A DNA stretch of 64,000 bases, taken from Bathelium albidoporum. Its lineage: Eukaryota > Ascomycota > Dothideomycetes > Trypetheliales > Trypetheliaceae. The stretch covers positions 124,001-188,000 of the forward strand of contig JAGFVP010000011.1 of assembly GCA_021031095.1 (NCBI GenBank), read 5' to 3'. Below, piece after piece: positions 12,701-24,020 of the stretch (positions are counted from its first letter, which is position 1; each line of letters starts with the position of its first letter). Under the pieces are notes generated by a model, which ran no database searches, was not told the DNA's origin, and worked only from the letters and a program-made list of their open reading frames with translations. The translations under genes and the position numbers were made by a program.

Positions 12701-14444
12701 AACACAGCTTTCACACCTTATAAACGTCAAAAGGACCAACGAGGAGTATGAATGGTTGAGCAGCAAGGAGCCACTTTAGCTTCTTCTTAGGCTCGCGAAC
12801 ATGTTGCAGCAATTTGGGGATCTGGACCAATCCAGAGAAACGTACGATTCTGCGCTCTCCCTCTCAGCGAAGTAGTTTGGACACGATGACGAGAAGACTG
12901 TCATGATTTATCGTTTGCTTGGGAAGGTTGATGACAGACGCGATGTTATGCGCTTACATCACAAGTCAGCGCTTATTGGCACAACCGACAAAGGACGCGA
13001 GGAAAGTAACCCAGTGACATCCCGTCCAGAATATTCAGAAGAGGATATCACTGAGCGAGGTGATGGCAACCAAGTCAGTGCCGAACTATGCGCCGCGCCA
13101 GCTGAAGGTAGGTAACATCGACATGGTTCGACCACTCCTTGGTTCCGAAACAGTCGATCCGAATTTCGTTGACCGAAATTCTCGGACTGCACTTCTCTGG
13201 GCCACAATGTGTGGATACGAGGATATGGCGCGACTTCTTTTGGAGTGGAATGGCATTCAAGCAGATGTAAGAGACAAACACCTCAGAACGCCGCCTTACT
13301 GGGCGGCAAGAATGTGCCTACCGACAATTATACAGCTGCTGCTGGAGCGTGAGGATGTTAACGTCAACTTAAAGGACTACGGTGGTGCGACGTCACTGCA
13401 TTGGGTAGCACGCTCGGATCACGAGCCAATTTTTCAGTTATTGCTTGCACAAGAGGGAATTAACGTCAAGTTGAAGGATCGAGGCGGTGAGACGCCACTG
13501 CATTGGACAGCTCACTCACTCCGCAAGGTAGTTTTACAGCTACTGCTCAAACACGAGGATATTGAAGTCAACTCGACGAATGGCGGTGGCAAGACGCTGC
13601 TGCACATAGCAGCACACTCAGGCCGGGAGGTAGTTGTACAGCTACCACTTGAACATCGATATATCAGCGTCAAATTGAGAGACTGAGGTGGTAGCACACC
13701 GTTGCATATAGCAACACACTCAGGCTGGGCGGTAGTTACACGGCTAATACTGCGGAGTGAACGCATTGACGTTAACATGAAAGCTATTGACTTCAAGAAC
13801 TCGAATATCTTAATGAAGGATTACACTCATACACCGCTGCATTTGGCGGCAAGATATGGGCATGAGACAGTCGTACGGCTTCTTATCCGGCACCAGGATA
13901 TTGGCATCAATTCTCAGGACAGAACGGGATGCACATCGCTGCGGAAAACGGTTGGAAAGCAGTGGTGCGACTACTGGTCGAGCATAAGGATATTGACGTT
14001 AATGCGATAAGTCGAGGATACTCATACTGGACGCCGCTACATGTGGCAGCAGTAAGAGCACCGTCACAGACGGGAGCAGAGGACAACCACGAAGCGATTG
14101 CAAATCTACTGATTGGGCATAAGGACGTTATCATTAACTCAGAGGATCCAAATGGCCGGACACTATTGTGGTGGGCAGCAAGGGCGAATCAAGTGGCAGT
14201 CGTCAAGCTCCTGATAAAACACGAGGATGTCAAAGTCGGTTCAAAAGATGACGAGGAGTACACACCACTATGGACTGCAGCATACAATGGCCATCAGGAT
14301 GTAGTGCAGGTACTGATTGAGTGTGGAAATGCCGACGTGCATTCGAGGGACAAGTTTGGGCGCACACCACGACGGATCGCAGTGGAGAACGGCCACGAAG
14401 TGGTAGTGCGACTGTTATCTAGGTGGTGGGACTGGGAGGAATGA
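9769..14444 (+). pseudogene. Decayed NLR: SesB-like alpha/beta hydrolase, NB-ARC, TPR-like, ankyrin repeats
   Basis: The 4.7 kb can be read as one former NLR. The N-terminal hydrolase (DIIFVHGLTGSTY; after an intron at 10414-10486, VAHSLGGLLV and FLDTPHHG) belongs to the SesB / DUF676-like group used as an NLR effector domain. It is followed by NB-ARC (Walker A LYGVGGSGKTQLA, Walker B WLLIIDGADD), a TPR-like region around 12560-12960 and nine or so ankyrin repeats (13100-14440). It is broken by in-frame stops at 11016 (TGA), 11360 (TAA), 12777 (TAG), 12873 (TAG) and 13684 (TGA). Apparent frameshifts lie near 10797, 12225-12240, 12880-13060 and 13925-13935. Each stop can be derived from CGA, CAA or CAG by one C-to-T change. 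The protein cannot be made as one chain from this allele; fragments might be. Confidence 0.82.
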
Positions 14445-15098
14445 GATCCTCTTGGGGTTTATGGGAACATGGTGAGACAGTACGGGATTGGGCCGTGAGC
14501 AGATGTCATGAGGCCGAACCAGCCACTTCTCGAGCCAAATACCTCGAGCTGACGTTAATTTGATGGATCAGGGCTTGGATCCCAGCAAGACTCCCGCTGA
14601 ACTATATGACCAACCAGACTATTCTCTTAGCTTACGCATGCATACATGCACACGGTGCACGGCGCCCAATAGCTTTGGTCTAAATGTTGAACTCATCCTT
14701 TGCAGCATTAACTATCGACCTTTGGTACCGTGGCCTTAACCGCGGTGTGGCTTGCGAAGAGTTTCCCGGGCTGCAACCTCCAGCAGGTCAATGTCAAGGG
14801 AAGCAGGACGAGACCAGGAACGTCAAAGCGCATCTGGAGCTCAAGTTTGTTCCGGATCGGGGAACAGTTTATGTGCAGACAGAGCTTCGAAAATAAGCAA
14901 AAATATTACGCCTTTTCGCTCCCGATCAAAATTTGCGTCTCGCAAATACTGCCAAGTACCGCCATCAAAGTACGTAGAAAATTCAGAGTGGGTATACAAC
15001 GGTCCAGACACTTACGCAATAAAACACTTTGGTATTGTACGATACAGGCTGGGATGAATTGGTATGGCTATAACGAATCATTGAACGCCAGTCAAAAG
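14445..15098. other. Intergenic, convergent
   Basis: 654 bp between the decayed NLR and the next NLR gene, which converge here. The short open frames are unrecognised and I see no feature. Confidence 0.45.
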
Positions 15099-18000
15099 CT
15101 ACCAGAACAGGAACCAGTGGCGGTAGCGCCCACCGCATGGCTGGGTCACATCATCATCAACTGTCTCTCCCTTGAGAATGGCATCGTGGTATTTTACTAG
15201 CCTTGTTCTCCCCTCTTCCAAAGCTTCGGCTAGCGGATGCTTCTCTATCGAAATCTTGTGAAAGCCATCTATAGCCTCGTCGCAGGTGTGAATGCTGTCT
15301 TTGATCTTGCCTTGCAATCTGTAGCATTTTGCAAGCTCCACTAATCCAACCAAGCGATCGGGATGGTAGTTCCCTCGGTGCGATTTCATATGCTTCTGTC
15401 GCTCCGTGGTATCCACGAGGATCTCTTCGGCCTCTGCGTAACGCTTTTGCTGCAGAAGTATTGCACCGAGTATATTCCGACCACTGAGAATGCCGACATG
15501 GTCCTTGGCTAAGTTTCGATTTGCGATATTCAGTCCAGCACGTATGAGTTCTTCCGCTTCTTTAAATTGTCCGCAAGCATTTTGGACAAAAGCCGTATTT
15601 GCCATTGCCAACAACGTGAAGGGGTGTTCTTTTCCGATTGTCGCTCTCCGCTTGTCAAGAACTTCCTTGACTAAGATTTCAGCCTGCTCAAGGTCGTCAA
15701 TGTTAAGATCTACCATTACTCTTGCCAGATTTTCCTTGGCGCAGAGCGTGTCAAAGTGATCATGTCCAAGAACTTTTTCCATCCCGGAAACAGCGTCCTT
15801 GTGAAGTTTGTGAGCAGTTTTCAGGTCGTCTTGCTGCCAAAATTTACTGATTGTCCTGCCCAAGTTGTCTTTTGCCCTCAGCGTATACTCATGCTCGACT
15901 CCCAAGCGGATGAGGAAGCCTTCCAACACCTCCTCCTGAAGTATTCTCGCTTGCGTGTAAAACCCTTGCTGCCAAAGGGTTGCCGCGAATGTGCCTTTCG
16001 CTTTGAGAGTCTCCAGATGCTGTGGTCCCAGTGTCTTCATGCATATCTCCAAGATATCTTTCTGCATATTGGCAGCTTCCTCAGATCTACCAAGACTCCA
16101 AAGAGTAGTTGACAAGGCAAAGGTAATCGCCCTCGACCTAAAGTGTTCTGGTCCAAGCATGGTGTAGGTGTAGTCCTTCACTGCGGATTGGAGCCCAGCT
16201 GCCTCGTCCCAACGACCATGCAGTGCGTACACGACGCTAAACTTCGCGTACATGACCGCTCGATGCCGAGTGAAGAAAAAGGTAGGAAACATCCATCTTC
16301 TCCAGAGTGAGTTTCGATTTTCACTAATGGCTTTTTCTGACTCTGCCTGGCATCTGATTATATGATTCACATGGGGAAGAAGGTGTCGATTGAAATCTTG
16401 ATCTTCAGCGTCGGTTCCTAGAGGAGGTAATAGAATTGATGCAGAAAGCACCATCGCTGCAGTTTCCGCCCAAAGCCCTCGCTCTGCGATACTGAGGCGT
16501 TCTCGAGCATATCTGTGTTGCAGAGGGTGCATGGCATAGCTATCATGGAGTTCGTTGTAGCTAATGAGGGAGCTCTGGACCAGTTCCCTTAATGCATATC
16601 TCAACTCTGTCTCGTAATCATTGTAGGTTCCACCATCTCGTCCTTCGCGGATAATTCTTGGCAGCGGTACTGGGCTTCCAGCTGAAAAGCCGAGATGATA
16701 GAAATTTCTCAGCATTCGAACCCAATTGATATTGATCATCTTTCTGGATATTGGCTCTCCATCTCCGCTTGGACTATTATCCTGTTGCTGTCGTTCCAAG
16801 ATGCTATTGTTTAAAGCTCGCCTGAAAGTCACGAACCGGATGTCTTCCCGATGGAGGAAGGCAAACACTTTGAGTAACTCGATTGCATCTGCTCGATGAT
16901 TTGTCGGATTGGCTTCCATATGCGTATAATTGGTCTCCCAAGATGCATATATATGGTTAATTGGACTTTCGTCAGCATTCCTTCTCCTTTGCGAAATTGT
17001 TCTCCAGCTCCTCTCATGAAACGGAAGGTAAGTCTCAAGAGTGCACAGTCCCTGGCGTATGGCAGCGCCAGCTTGTATGATAGCCAGAGCAAGAAAATCC
17101 AAGGCCTTTGTTATCTTTGACACCGCATTGAAGTTAGGTAAATGGGCTTTGTTTGCAGCCTTGACAAGGAGCTCGTTAGCATCATTCACTTCCAATCTCT
17201 CAAAGTCAAAAAATTTAGGACCAACGTTGCCATAAACTTTATGAGCTGGATCTCTTGTCGTCACTAGAATGTGGCCTCGGTTTCCCTTCGGAAAGTATTT
17301 TTCCAAAGATATTTCATGGTCATCAGCATTGTCGATGAGAAGCAGCCAAGGCTGTTTGATATTAGAAAGCCAATATAGCGCAGCGTTCTCGTTAGGATCT
17401 CTACCCGCGACCCTAGCAATTTCGGAGAGTGTGTGTTTTATTCTCTCGGTGGAGGTCCCGTCGATCCAGAAGACACCCCAGAAACTGCAGAAAGTAAGCA
17501 TCCTGCAAGCATTCAAAGTCTGCCCTTTACCTATCCCGATTTTCTTCCGCGAACTTGCAACTGAACTGCGTTTTCCCGGCGCCGCCAATACCATAAATCA
17601 CAAATCTCCTCTGATGAGAGTCACGGCTTATTCCTGGAGGAGCTATAAAGAACTTCCGCAAATCCTCGAGCAGTTGCTTGCGGCCCGTGAAGATGCTGCT
17701 GACCTGTGCTGGGATATTGAAGTGTTCATTTGATGATACAGCAGCAATAGCAGACGCTGCCGAATCAATGGACGTCTTCAAGTTAGTGTATGCCGAGAGA
17801 GTGGCCGAATCTAGCTGTGCTTCATAACTTCCAGGAACAGTACTTGCGTCTTGAAGCACTTCGATACTTGATTGAACATTGCGATTGGTATCTTGAAGTT
17901 GCTTGGAAAGTTTTCGAAAAGACTCCGTGCTTGCCTCATGTGAAGCTCGTCCATATTTCCTTTCTAATCATTAGATTCTCTCGAAGAACTGGAAAGCAAC

Positions 18001-18534
18001 GACATACAGATTGATTGTATTCAATAAGATTCCGAGATTCGTTTGGTTTGTCCTTATGGTATCGCGGCACTGCCTCATAAGGTCCGCTTTAGACCTTTTT
18101 CTGTGAGCCTTTATGTAGTTATCAAGCTTGCCAGATTCTTTAGGATCCTTTTCGCCACAGAGTGCCTTCACCACAGATTCCATCTTTGAAACTTCCTCGA
18201 GGCAGCGTTCCAGACTATTTTTAACTTGTCTCCACAGACCTGCTATGGAGCCATCATGGGTAGCATAGGGAGATTGAAAGGGGTCGGTTAACGCGTCGCT
18301 GGTTGGATGTTCGGACTCGTATCGCGAGGATGAGAGACCGTCTTTCTCCAATTTGTAAGTTGCTTGTACCGATGTGACAACACCTTGCAGCGACGTGACC
18401 TCGTTTTGAAGATCTTGAATGTCATGATCAATGACAGCCGCATCCGAATGGACAGCTTTAAGGTATTTTCCAAGGCGTAGAAGCACATCCGCTATGCCAA
18501 TTGTACCGGCAACGATGGAAAACGGATCAGCCAT
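15099..18534 (-). CDS. NLR-like protein: helical N-terminal domain, NB-ARC, TPR repeats
   Basis: Three exons: 18534-18008, 17959-17531, 17484-15099 (1113 aa), with introns of 48 and 46 bp and consistent phase. It starts MADPFSIVAGTIGIADVLLR, the classic opening of fungal STAND N-terminal domains, which is helical with coiled-coil potential to about residue 200. NB-ARC: FTGRKQLLEDL near 270, Walker A IYGIGGAGKTQ at about 297-307, FWIDGTS near 324, Walker B PWLLLIDNADD at about 364-374, GNRGHILVTTRD, an ALAIIQAGAAI (GLPL-like) segment and MHPLQHRYARER (MHD-like). The rest is a long TPR array (for example LGPEHFRSRAITFALSTTLW). It appears intact, unlike its neighbour. A role in non-self recognition or regulated cell death is inferred from the family. 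It and the gene at 2229 have different N-termini and low evident similarity, so recent tandem duplication is unlikely. Confidence 0.88.
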
Positions 18535-19343
18535 TACTCCTACAAGGCGGAAATCCTTGACTTCTTCTGAGGAACATCAAAGTGAAAAGCATCGGTCAAA
18601 CTTATAGAAGTAAAATGAAGATATTTTAAACGCAAGGCAAATAATAGTCTTGCGCCTAGCGAAAAAGAGGCGTTTGTGGTGTCTCACGACTGTACACCCG
18701 TGAACTTGCGGGGCATTGGAGCCGGCTGGGAGCCGCTGGGGCGGGCCGTCGTCGGCAGCTCGGTGTGCCGTGCCCGGTAAAAAAGCAACTTCCAGGAGCT
18801 GAAAGGCTGAGTACCTGGGACAGCGATTGGGTGTCTAAGAATATTGGTGGCGCCTGTAGCAAGGGTTTGGAGAGTGATAGGAGAAGCATCCCGTCGCAAA
18901 GTGTTTGAGAGTTCCGCAAATTTTTGCTGAAGATTTTTATTCAGCAGTCAGTGATCAAGGATGCTTCTTGGTTACTTCTGAGGGCATTTATAAGGCACCA
19001 GGAGACGACTGAAGGCCAAATTGATTGGACTGACCCGGGATGTCACTTTCTGAGCGCAATCTTTCGCCAATCGTTCCCAAACAGTCCTGGGCCCAGAAGA
19101 CGTGCACGGGGGTCTGTTTCGGGAATGGATAGGCCATTCAGAGTTGATTGGCTTAGCAGAGTGCTAGGGCTACGTGGCTCCTGAGACCAGCCTCGATCAA
19201 TCGACAGGTCCGAGCAAATTCTTTTACGCGCCATTCAATGCGACATTTTCTCTTCGATGTGGTACCTTTAGCTCTTTCTTCTTCGAAATCCTTTCTATCC
19301 CCAACTCGCATATAGCACTGCAGCTAAGCAGGCCATTGCCAGG
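18535..19343. other. Divergent intergenic / promoter region
   Basis: 809 bp between the 5' ends of an NLR gene and a P450 gene. It contains a short G+C-rich patch (about 18710-18780) within otherwise AT-rich sequence. I can support no gene in it. Confidence 0.45.
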
Positions 19344-21247
19344 ATGTTCAGCTTTTGGGAACATGTTATCCTGGGCAAGGCGAATGTGCTTTTGGTTTTA
19401 TCGACATTTCTGCTCCTGGGGCTATGGCGGTGGCACGTTGAAAGGAAGGCTAGTACTCCACGATCCGTTAGCGGGTAGCGCTGCTAGCATATCAGCGAGG
19501 ATAGTCGTCAGCGTACCCGTCCTGGTTTGCTGATCATCAACGACAGATTGAAAACGACTTTGCCTCTGCACGAGGCTGTAAGCCACTGAAAAAATGGTGT
19601 GCAAAATGGCCATTGGGACTGGACTTGCTTGTCAAGGCGTTCCAGTATGCAAAGCACCAACAAATCATGCAACTTTTCCTCTATGTGGTGGAGAAGTCGG
19701 GCATGACCTTTGAGCAGAGTCTTCTGGGTGCGCGTGGAATTGATACAATGGATGCAGAAAATATTGAGGCTATTTTATCTACGCAATTCGAAGGTATGGA
19801 GCCTCAAGCATTTGACTGCTTGTTATATTCTATTGACGAATTTATTCTAGAATTTGGACTGGGTTTGCGCCCTCCAACTTTCTATCCACTTCTTGGAAGT
19901 GGCATTTTTACTCAGGACGGGCGCCAATGGAAACACTCTCGAGAGATGTTACGGCCTCAATTCATGTCAAACCGCTCGGAGAATTTCGAGCAGGTCAAGG
20001 CATATGTTGAAGATCTCATTTCGTGCATACTGTCCGATAGCGTGGTAGACCTCTAACCGCTCTTCTTCCGCTTAACCTTCGATACAACGACATTCCTTTT
20101 ATTTGGAAAATCTATGTCTGACCTAAGCTCAGACGATGTTGCTGGCAAAGAGTCTGAGTTCGCGAACGCTTTCAACCTTGGACAAGACTATCTCTCTCAT
20201 CGTAGTCGTTTGGGCAACTTTTACTGGCTGTTGTCTGACTCAAATTTTCGCAAGGCATGCAAAACTTGTCATCGTTTCGTGGATAGCGCTGTTCGAGATG
20301 CTCTTGAGGGTGCCGACACTGACGATGGAGAACGGCAAGAGAAAAGCAAATATATTTTCATTCACGCTCTTATTCAGGAAACTCAGGATCCTAAAGTTCT
20401 GCGAGACCAGTGTTTGAACATTTTGCTGGCTGGAAGAGATACTACCGCTTGTTGCCTCTCCTGGACATTGTAAGCCATATATCCAATCCCTACCCAGGAG
20501 TCGCTACCCAAAAAGCTTATATGATATCCAGTCGTCTGCTAGCTCGCCATCCAAACGTGCTTCAAAGGTTGCGAGAAGAAATCAAATCGACAATCGGCAT
20601 TGGAGATTCTGCTGCACAGCCCGACAGAAATGATCTTAAGAAGATGCCCTACCTTAATTTAGTCATCAAGGAAGGTAAAACTCCCTTCAATTGCGGAGAA
20701 TGGAACATCCGACTAAGCACGGAATAGTGTTGCGCCTTTATCCTTCCGTTCCGGTCAATTCTCGTGCGGCTCTTAAAACAACAACGCTACCCGTTGGTGG
20801 AGGTGAAGATGGAAGATCTCCAATCTTGGTCCGTCGTGGGGAAGCAGTGGGATACTGTGTCTATGCCATGCATCGTCGAAAGGACATATATGGCGCTGGT
20901 GCTGACGAATTCCGCCCTGAGCGATGGGAAGGAACGCGATTGAAAGATGTTGGTTGGGGATATCTACCAGTCAATGGTGGACCTAGAATATGCCTAGGAC
21001 GTATGTGCTGAGTTGATTCGAGGTTTCCTAGTCCATTGCCAAACATGCTGACAAACCATTGCTTTGGATATTAGAGGACTTCGCAATGCTTGAGGCTTCA
21101 TACACCGTCGTTCGACTTATTCAGAGATATCCACACATCGGACTTCCAGAAAATGAGCCCAGTCTCCCTCCTGGGCAGGAAAAGCAGGTGTTGACACTCG
21201 TGATAGCAAGCGCCGATGGCTGCAAGGTCGCAGTGAGAGGACAATGA
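19344..21247 (+). pseudogene. CYP52-like cytochrome P450 with one premature stop
   Basis: Six exons: 19344-19466, 19547-19793, 19851-20469, 20532-20674, 20728-21000, 21075-21247 (525 codons before the stop if the internal TAA is read through). An N-terminal membrane anchor (LLVLSTFLLLGLW) is followed by KWPLGLDLL, GLRPPTFYPLLGSGIFTQDG, the I-helix AGRDTTA, KEVLR (ExxR) and the heme loop NGGPRICLG with the Cys ligand. This pattern fits the CYP52/CYP63 group of fatty-acid or alkane omega-hydroxylases, ER-bound enzymes. An in-frame TAA at 20054-20056 (codon 192) interrupts a well conserved stretch (VDL-stop-PLFFRLTFDTTT), where the family has Gln, so CAA to TAA is likely. The loop has Val where Phe is usual (LPVNGG). 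Everything after the stop stays in frame, so inactivation looks recent. The first intron is the least certain. Confidence 0.8.
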
Positions 21248-22726
21248 AATCGGATTCTTTTCCAACCTATGTCAATGGGTCAACAGCGTATTCGTCAATT
21301 GCTGGCTATTTGGTTATCTTTGGCCTTAAAAAATCAGGGTGCTAGGATATGCCGTGATTTGTGGATACTAAGCTACGCTAAATTTCGCCAAGTGGACAAG
21401 ACTTAACTTCTGAATCGGGTTCTCGTACTTAGCATGCGTACCGAAGGGTCAGTGTCGCAAGAGAAGAAATTAGGTAGTTTTGAAGTTAAGGACAGGTGAT
21501 ACCAATAGAGCAATCTCCGGACTGAGATCTGAGTATGTACCTTAGGTAGCCAGCCAGTCTAACAAAGTTGACGTACTCCACACCCTGAATAGTTTGCCAC
21601 GTGCGTGAACTCCCAACCTCAGTCCAAGCTTGACCTGCCCTGGCAGCCTCCATACACCGTAGTAAAAACAATCTCTGGTTTGCTTTAAGCCTGCATGCTA
21701 TGTCGTGACGCTTGAGCCCGCCTCTGTGGGCCCAGAGTCGCTCACTGCGACCGCCTGTCCTGACGCATTGAGCAGGGGTCTTAAGAATACCTTGAAGTAA
21801 TAGCACAAGCATGCATAATAATATTTATTAATGAAGTAAAGGCCCACCCTTATCAGGGTCTGCCCGTGAAGTTTTAGATGTTGAAACAAAAGATCCAACT
21901 AATCTTTAGCAAAAGCTCAACCAAAAGTTTGGTTCAAAGTTTACTAAGTATTTAGTTTGAGATATCCGTGAACGATACTTTGGCGATGCATCTGCTTGGC
22001 CATTTCAGTCACGTGATCAAGCCGTAGACTTGGTATTCCCCTTCGTCGGTCTAGTCTAAAAGCTTTCACCACCGGGCCGACTTTCATCACCCATTGTTGA
22101 TTACGACATTAGGGTCATCAAGACCTGAGCTCCCTATGTCTTTTGTGAGTGAAATGGGGTCTCGTATAATCTACAAGTCTAGTTGCAAGCTTTCTCTGGT
22201 TTATGATTTTCTTACATGACTCCCACATTCCCATCGACATATGACGCCCACATCACATTATACGTAATCGGACCAAAACCCGGAGGGCAGTCACCGACCT
22301 GAATCAGTGAGCATTTGTAAAACTTAAGGTCGGCGTAGTCGGGGTTTAATGAAGTTCCTTAACCCATTGCGCCGGCCCTGACGGAGATAACTTGACGCTC
22401 AACTTCCGGAGATCTGAGCAGCGGTTCACTTTGATTGGCTGCAAGCGCCTCCTCAGCGAGAAGGTCAGTCACGTCAGTCTGGAGGGGACGGGATGAAGAC
22501 AAAATCTGCCAAGCTGCTCAATGGATGTTATGCGTGCGCCTTGGGAGCTACCCTGGACGACTAATAGCTTATATAGAGGCTGTGCCTGCACGATAATCAT
22601 GCATCGCAAAATACAACGATAGAGCACAACAACTTCTAAGACACGGAGCTTCATCGCAACAAATCAATATACAGACAAATTTCCCGGGAAAAGCCTTAAT
22701 ACCTAACACAACGCGAAATTCCCGCA
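21248..22726. other. Long intergenic region
   Basis: 1.5 kb without a supported gene. A short perfect inverted repeat (AACCAAA-AG-TTTGGTT, near 21922) and an AT-rich zone at 21810-21960 are present. The right end is the promoter of the NmrA-like gene. Confidence 0.45.
22568..22577 (+). promoter_or_regulatory. TATA-like element upstream of NmrA-like gene
   Basis: A TTATATAGAG sequence lies about 150 bp upstream of the ATG at 22727, a plausible TATA box for this intronless gene. It is called from sequence only. Confidence 0.3.
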
Positions 22727-23626
22727 ATGCGAACCATCAAAACAGTTGCGCTGGCCGGTGCTAGTGGCAGCCTCGGTGCGCCAATACTCAAAGCGCTGCT
22801 CGATGTCAACTTCACCGTCACCGTCTTAGCCCGGCCAGAGTCTTCACAGACCTACCCCTCTGCCGTCAAAGTTGCCAAGGTCGACTACAGTGATGCTGAG
22901 AGTCTGGTATCCGCTCTCCAAGGCCAGGACGCCGTCATTTCGGCCGTCGGCTACGTGGCGTTTCAAGGACAAGAAGCGCTCATCGATGCGGCCGTCGCCG
23001 TCGGCGTTCAACGCGTGCTTCCGTCCGAATATGGTGCCGATCCCGATGTCCCTGCCGTCCGTCAGCTACCGGTCTTCTCCGACAAAGTCCGGATCGAGGA
23101 GTATGTCAAGAGAAAGACCCAAGGAACATCGACATCGTACACGCTGGTTTGCAACAACGAGTTCTTGGACTGGGATCTGGATCACGCATTTGGCGTGGAC
23201 ATCAAGGGCAGGAAGATGGAGATCTTTGATGGCGGCGACGTTATCCACACCGCGACGCCAATGGACTTCGTCGCGAGAGGTGTTGTCGCAGTGCTCCAGC
23301 ACCCCCTCGAGACCGCGAACCGTGTCGTCCGTCTCCATGGCGCAGCCATGACTCAGAACAGGCTATTAGAGACGATCCAGCGCTTCGTGGGCAAGGAAGG
23401 ATGGCAGCTTTCGCACGCCAGCACTGTGGACCGAGAGAAGCAGGGCTATCAGAGCTTTAAGAATGAACCGAGCGATTGGATGAGATGGGCAATTCCTTTT
23501 TTACAAGTTTCCGTTTGGGGCAAAAGATTTGGCAGCGACTTCTCCAAAAACAATGACAATGCGCTGCTAGGATTGGAGGAGCTGAATGACGCCGAGATTG
23601 AGGGGATCGTACGAAGTCGTATCTAG
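22727..23626 (+). CDS. NmrA-like / isoflavone-reductase-like NAD(P)-binding oxidoreductase
   Basis: An intronless 299-aa protein. The N-terminal Rossmann fold has the nucleotide motif GASGSLG (residues 11-17) after a beta strand (TVALA), then TVLARPES, DAVISAVG and RVLPSEYGADPD, the layout of the NmrA / PCBER (isoflavone reductase-like) atypical short-chain dehydrogenase family. The length matches the family. The catalytic Lys of plant PCBERs is not obvious, although DKVRIEEYVKRK occupies the corresponding region. Members reduce small phenolic substrates or act as redox-sensing regulators; which applies here cannot be told. It is bounded by long gaps and probably independently transcribed. 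Confidence 0.88.
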   Translation: MRTIKTVALAGASGSLGAPILKALLDVNFTVTVLARPESSQTYPSAVKVAKVDYSDAESLVSALQGQDAVISAVGYVAFQGQEALIDAAVAVGVQRVLPSEYGADPDVPAVRQLPVFSDKVRIEEYVKRKTQGTSTSYTLVCNNEFLDWDLDHAFGVDIKGRKMEIFDGGDVIHTATPMDFVARGVVAVLQHPLETANRVVRLHGAAMTQNRLLETIQRFVGKEGWQLSHASTVDREKQGYQSFKNEPSDWMRWAIPFLQVSVWGKRFGSDFSKNNDNALLGLEELNDAEIEGIVRSRI

Positions 23627-24020
23627 AATAGTGTGAATTTGGGCTTGACTACTAGGATTAATCATGTTGTACCGACCACTTGAAGAATATTTGTTCCGCT
23701 TTCCCCGTCTTAGCCTAACTAAATTTACTTAAGATCGTTTCTACTGATCCGGATCGTTGGACGCCCTGCTCTTGAAACCTGGGTGGTCATTCAATAATTG
23801 CAGTACAACATCGACCGTGGACAGAGCGGGTTCGACTATTTCGCAGCAGTGGGAGCAAGCTGCAGCCACCAAGCGTCGAGTCGACTTGCTGCAAGATAAA
23901 AAGTGCAGGGAGTCGCAAGAAGATAGCAAGCAGCAGGAAATATTTTTACAGTCAAGGAATTACTAATCAGCCCAGCCAAATAAGCGCCACAATACCACAA
24001 CCGGCACGCAGAATGGTCTT
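23627..24020. other. Intergenic, convergent
   Basis: 394 bp between the NmrA-like gene and the MFS gene 3' ends. I see no supported feature. Confidence 0.45.

Noticed and set aside
2229..18534. Secondary-metabolite cluster linking the P450, NmrA-like and MFS genes (19-26 kb) to the NLR region
   Set aside because: No backbone synthase (PKS, NRPS, terpene cyclase) or pathway regulator is present, and gaps are long.
21800..21960. MITE or other inverted-repeat transposon in the AT-rich region
   Set aside because: Only a 7-bp palindrome (AACCAAA/TTTGGTT) was seen, with no long terminal repeats or target-site duplication.
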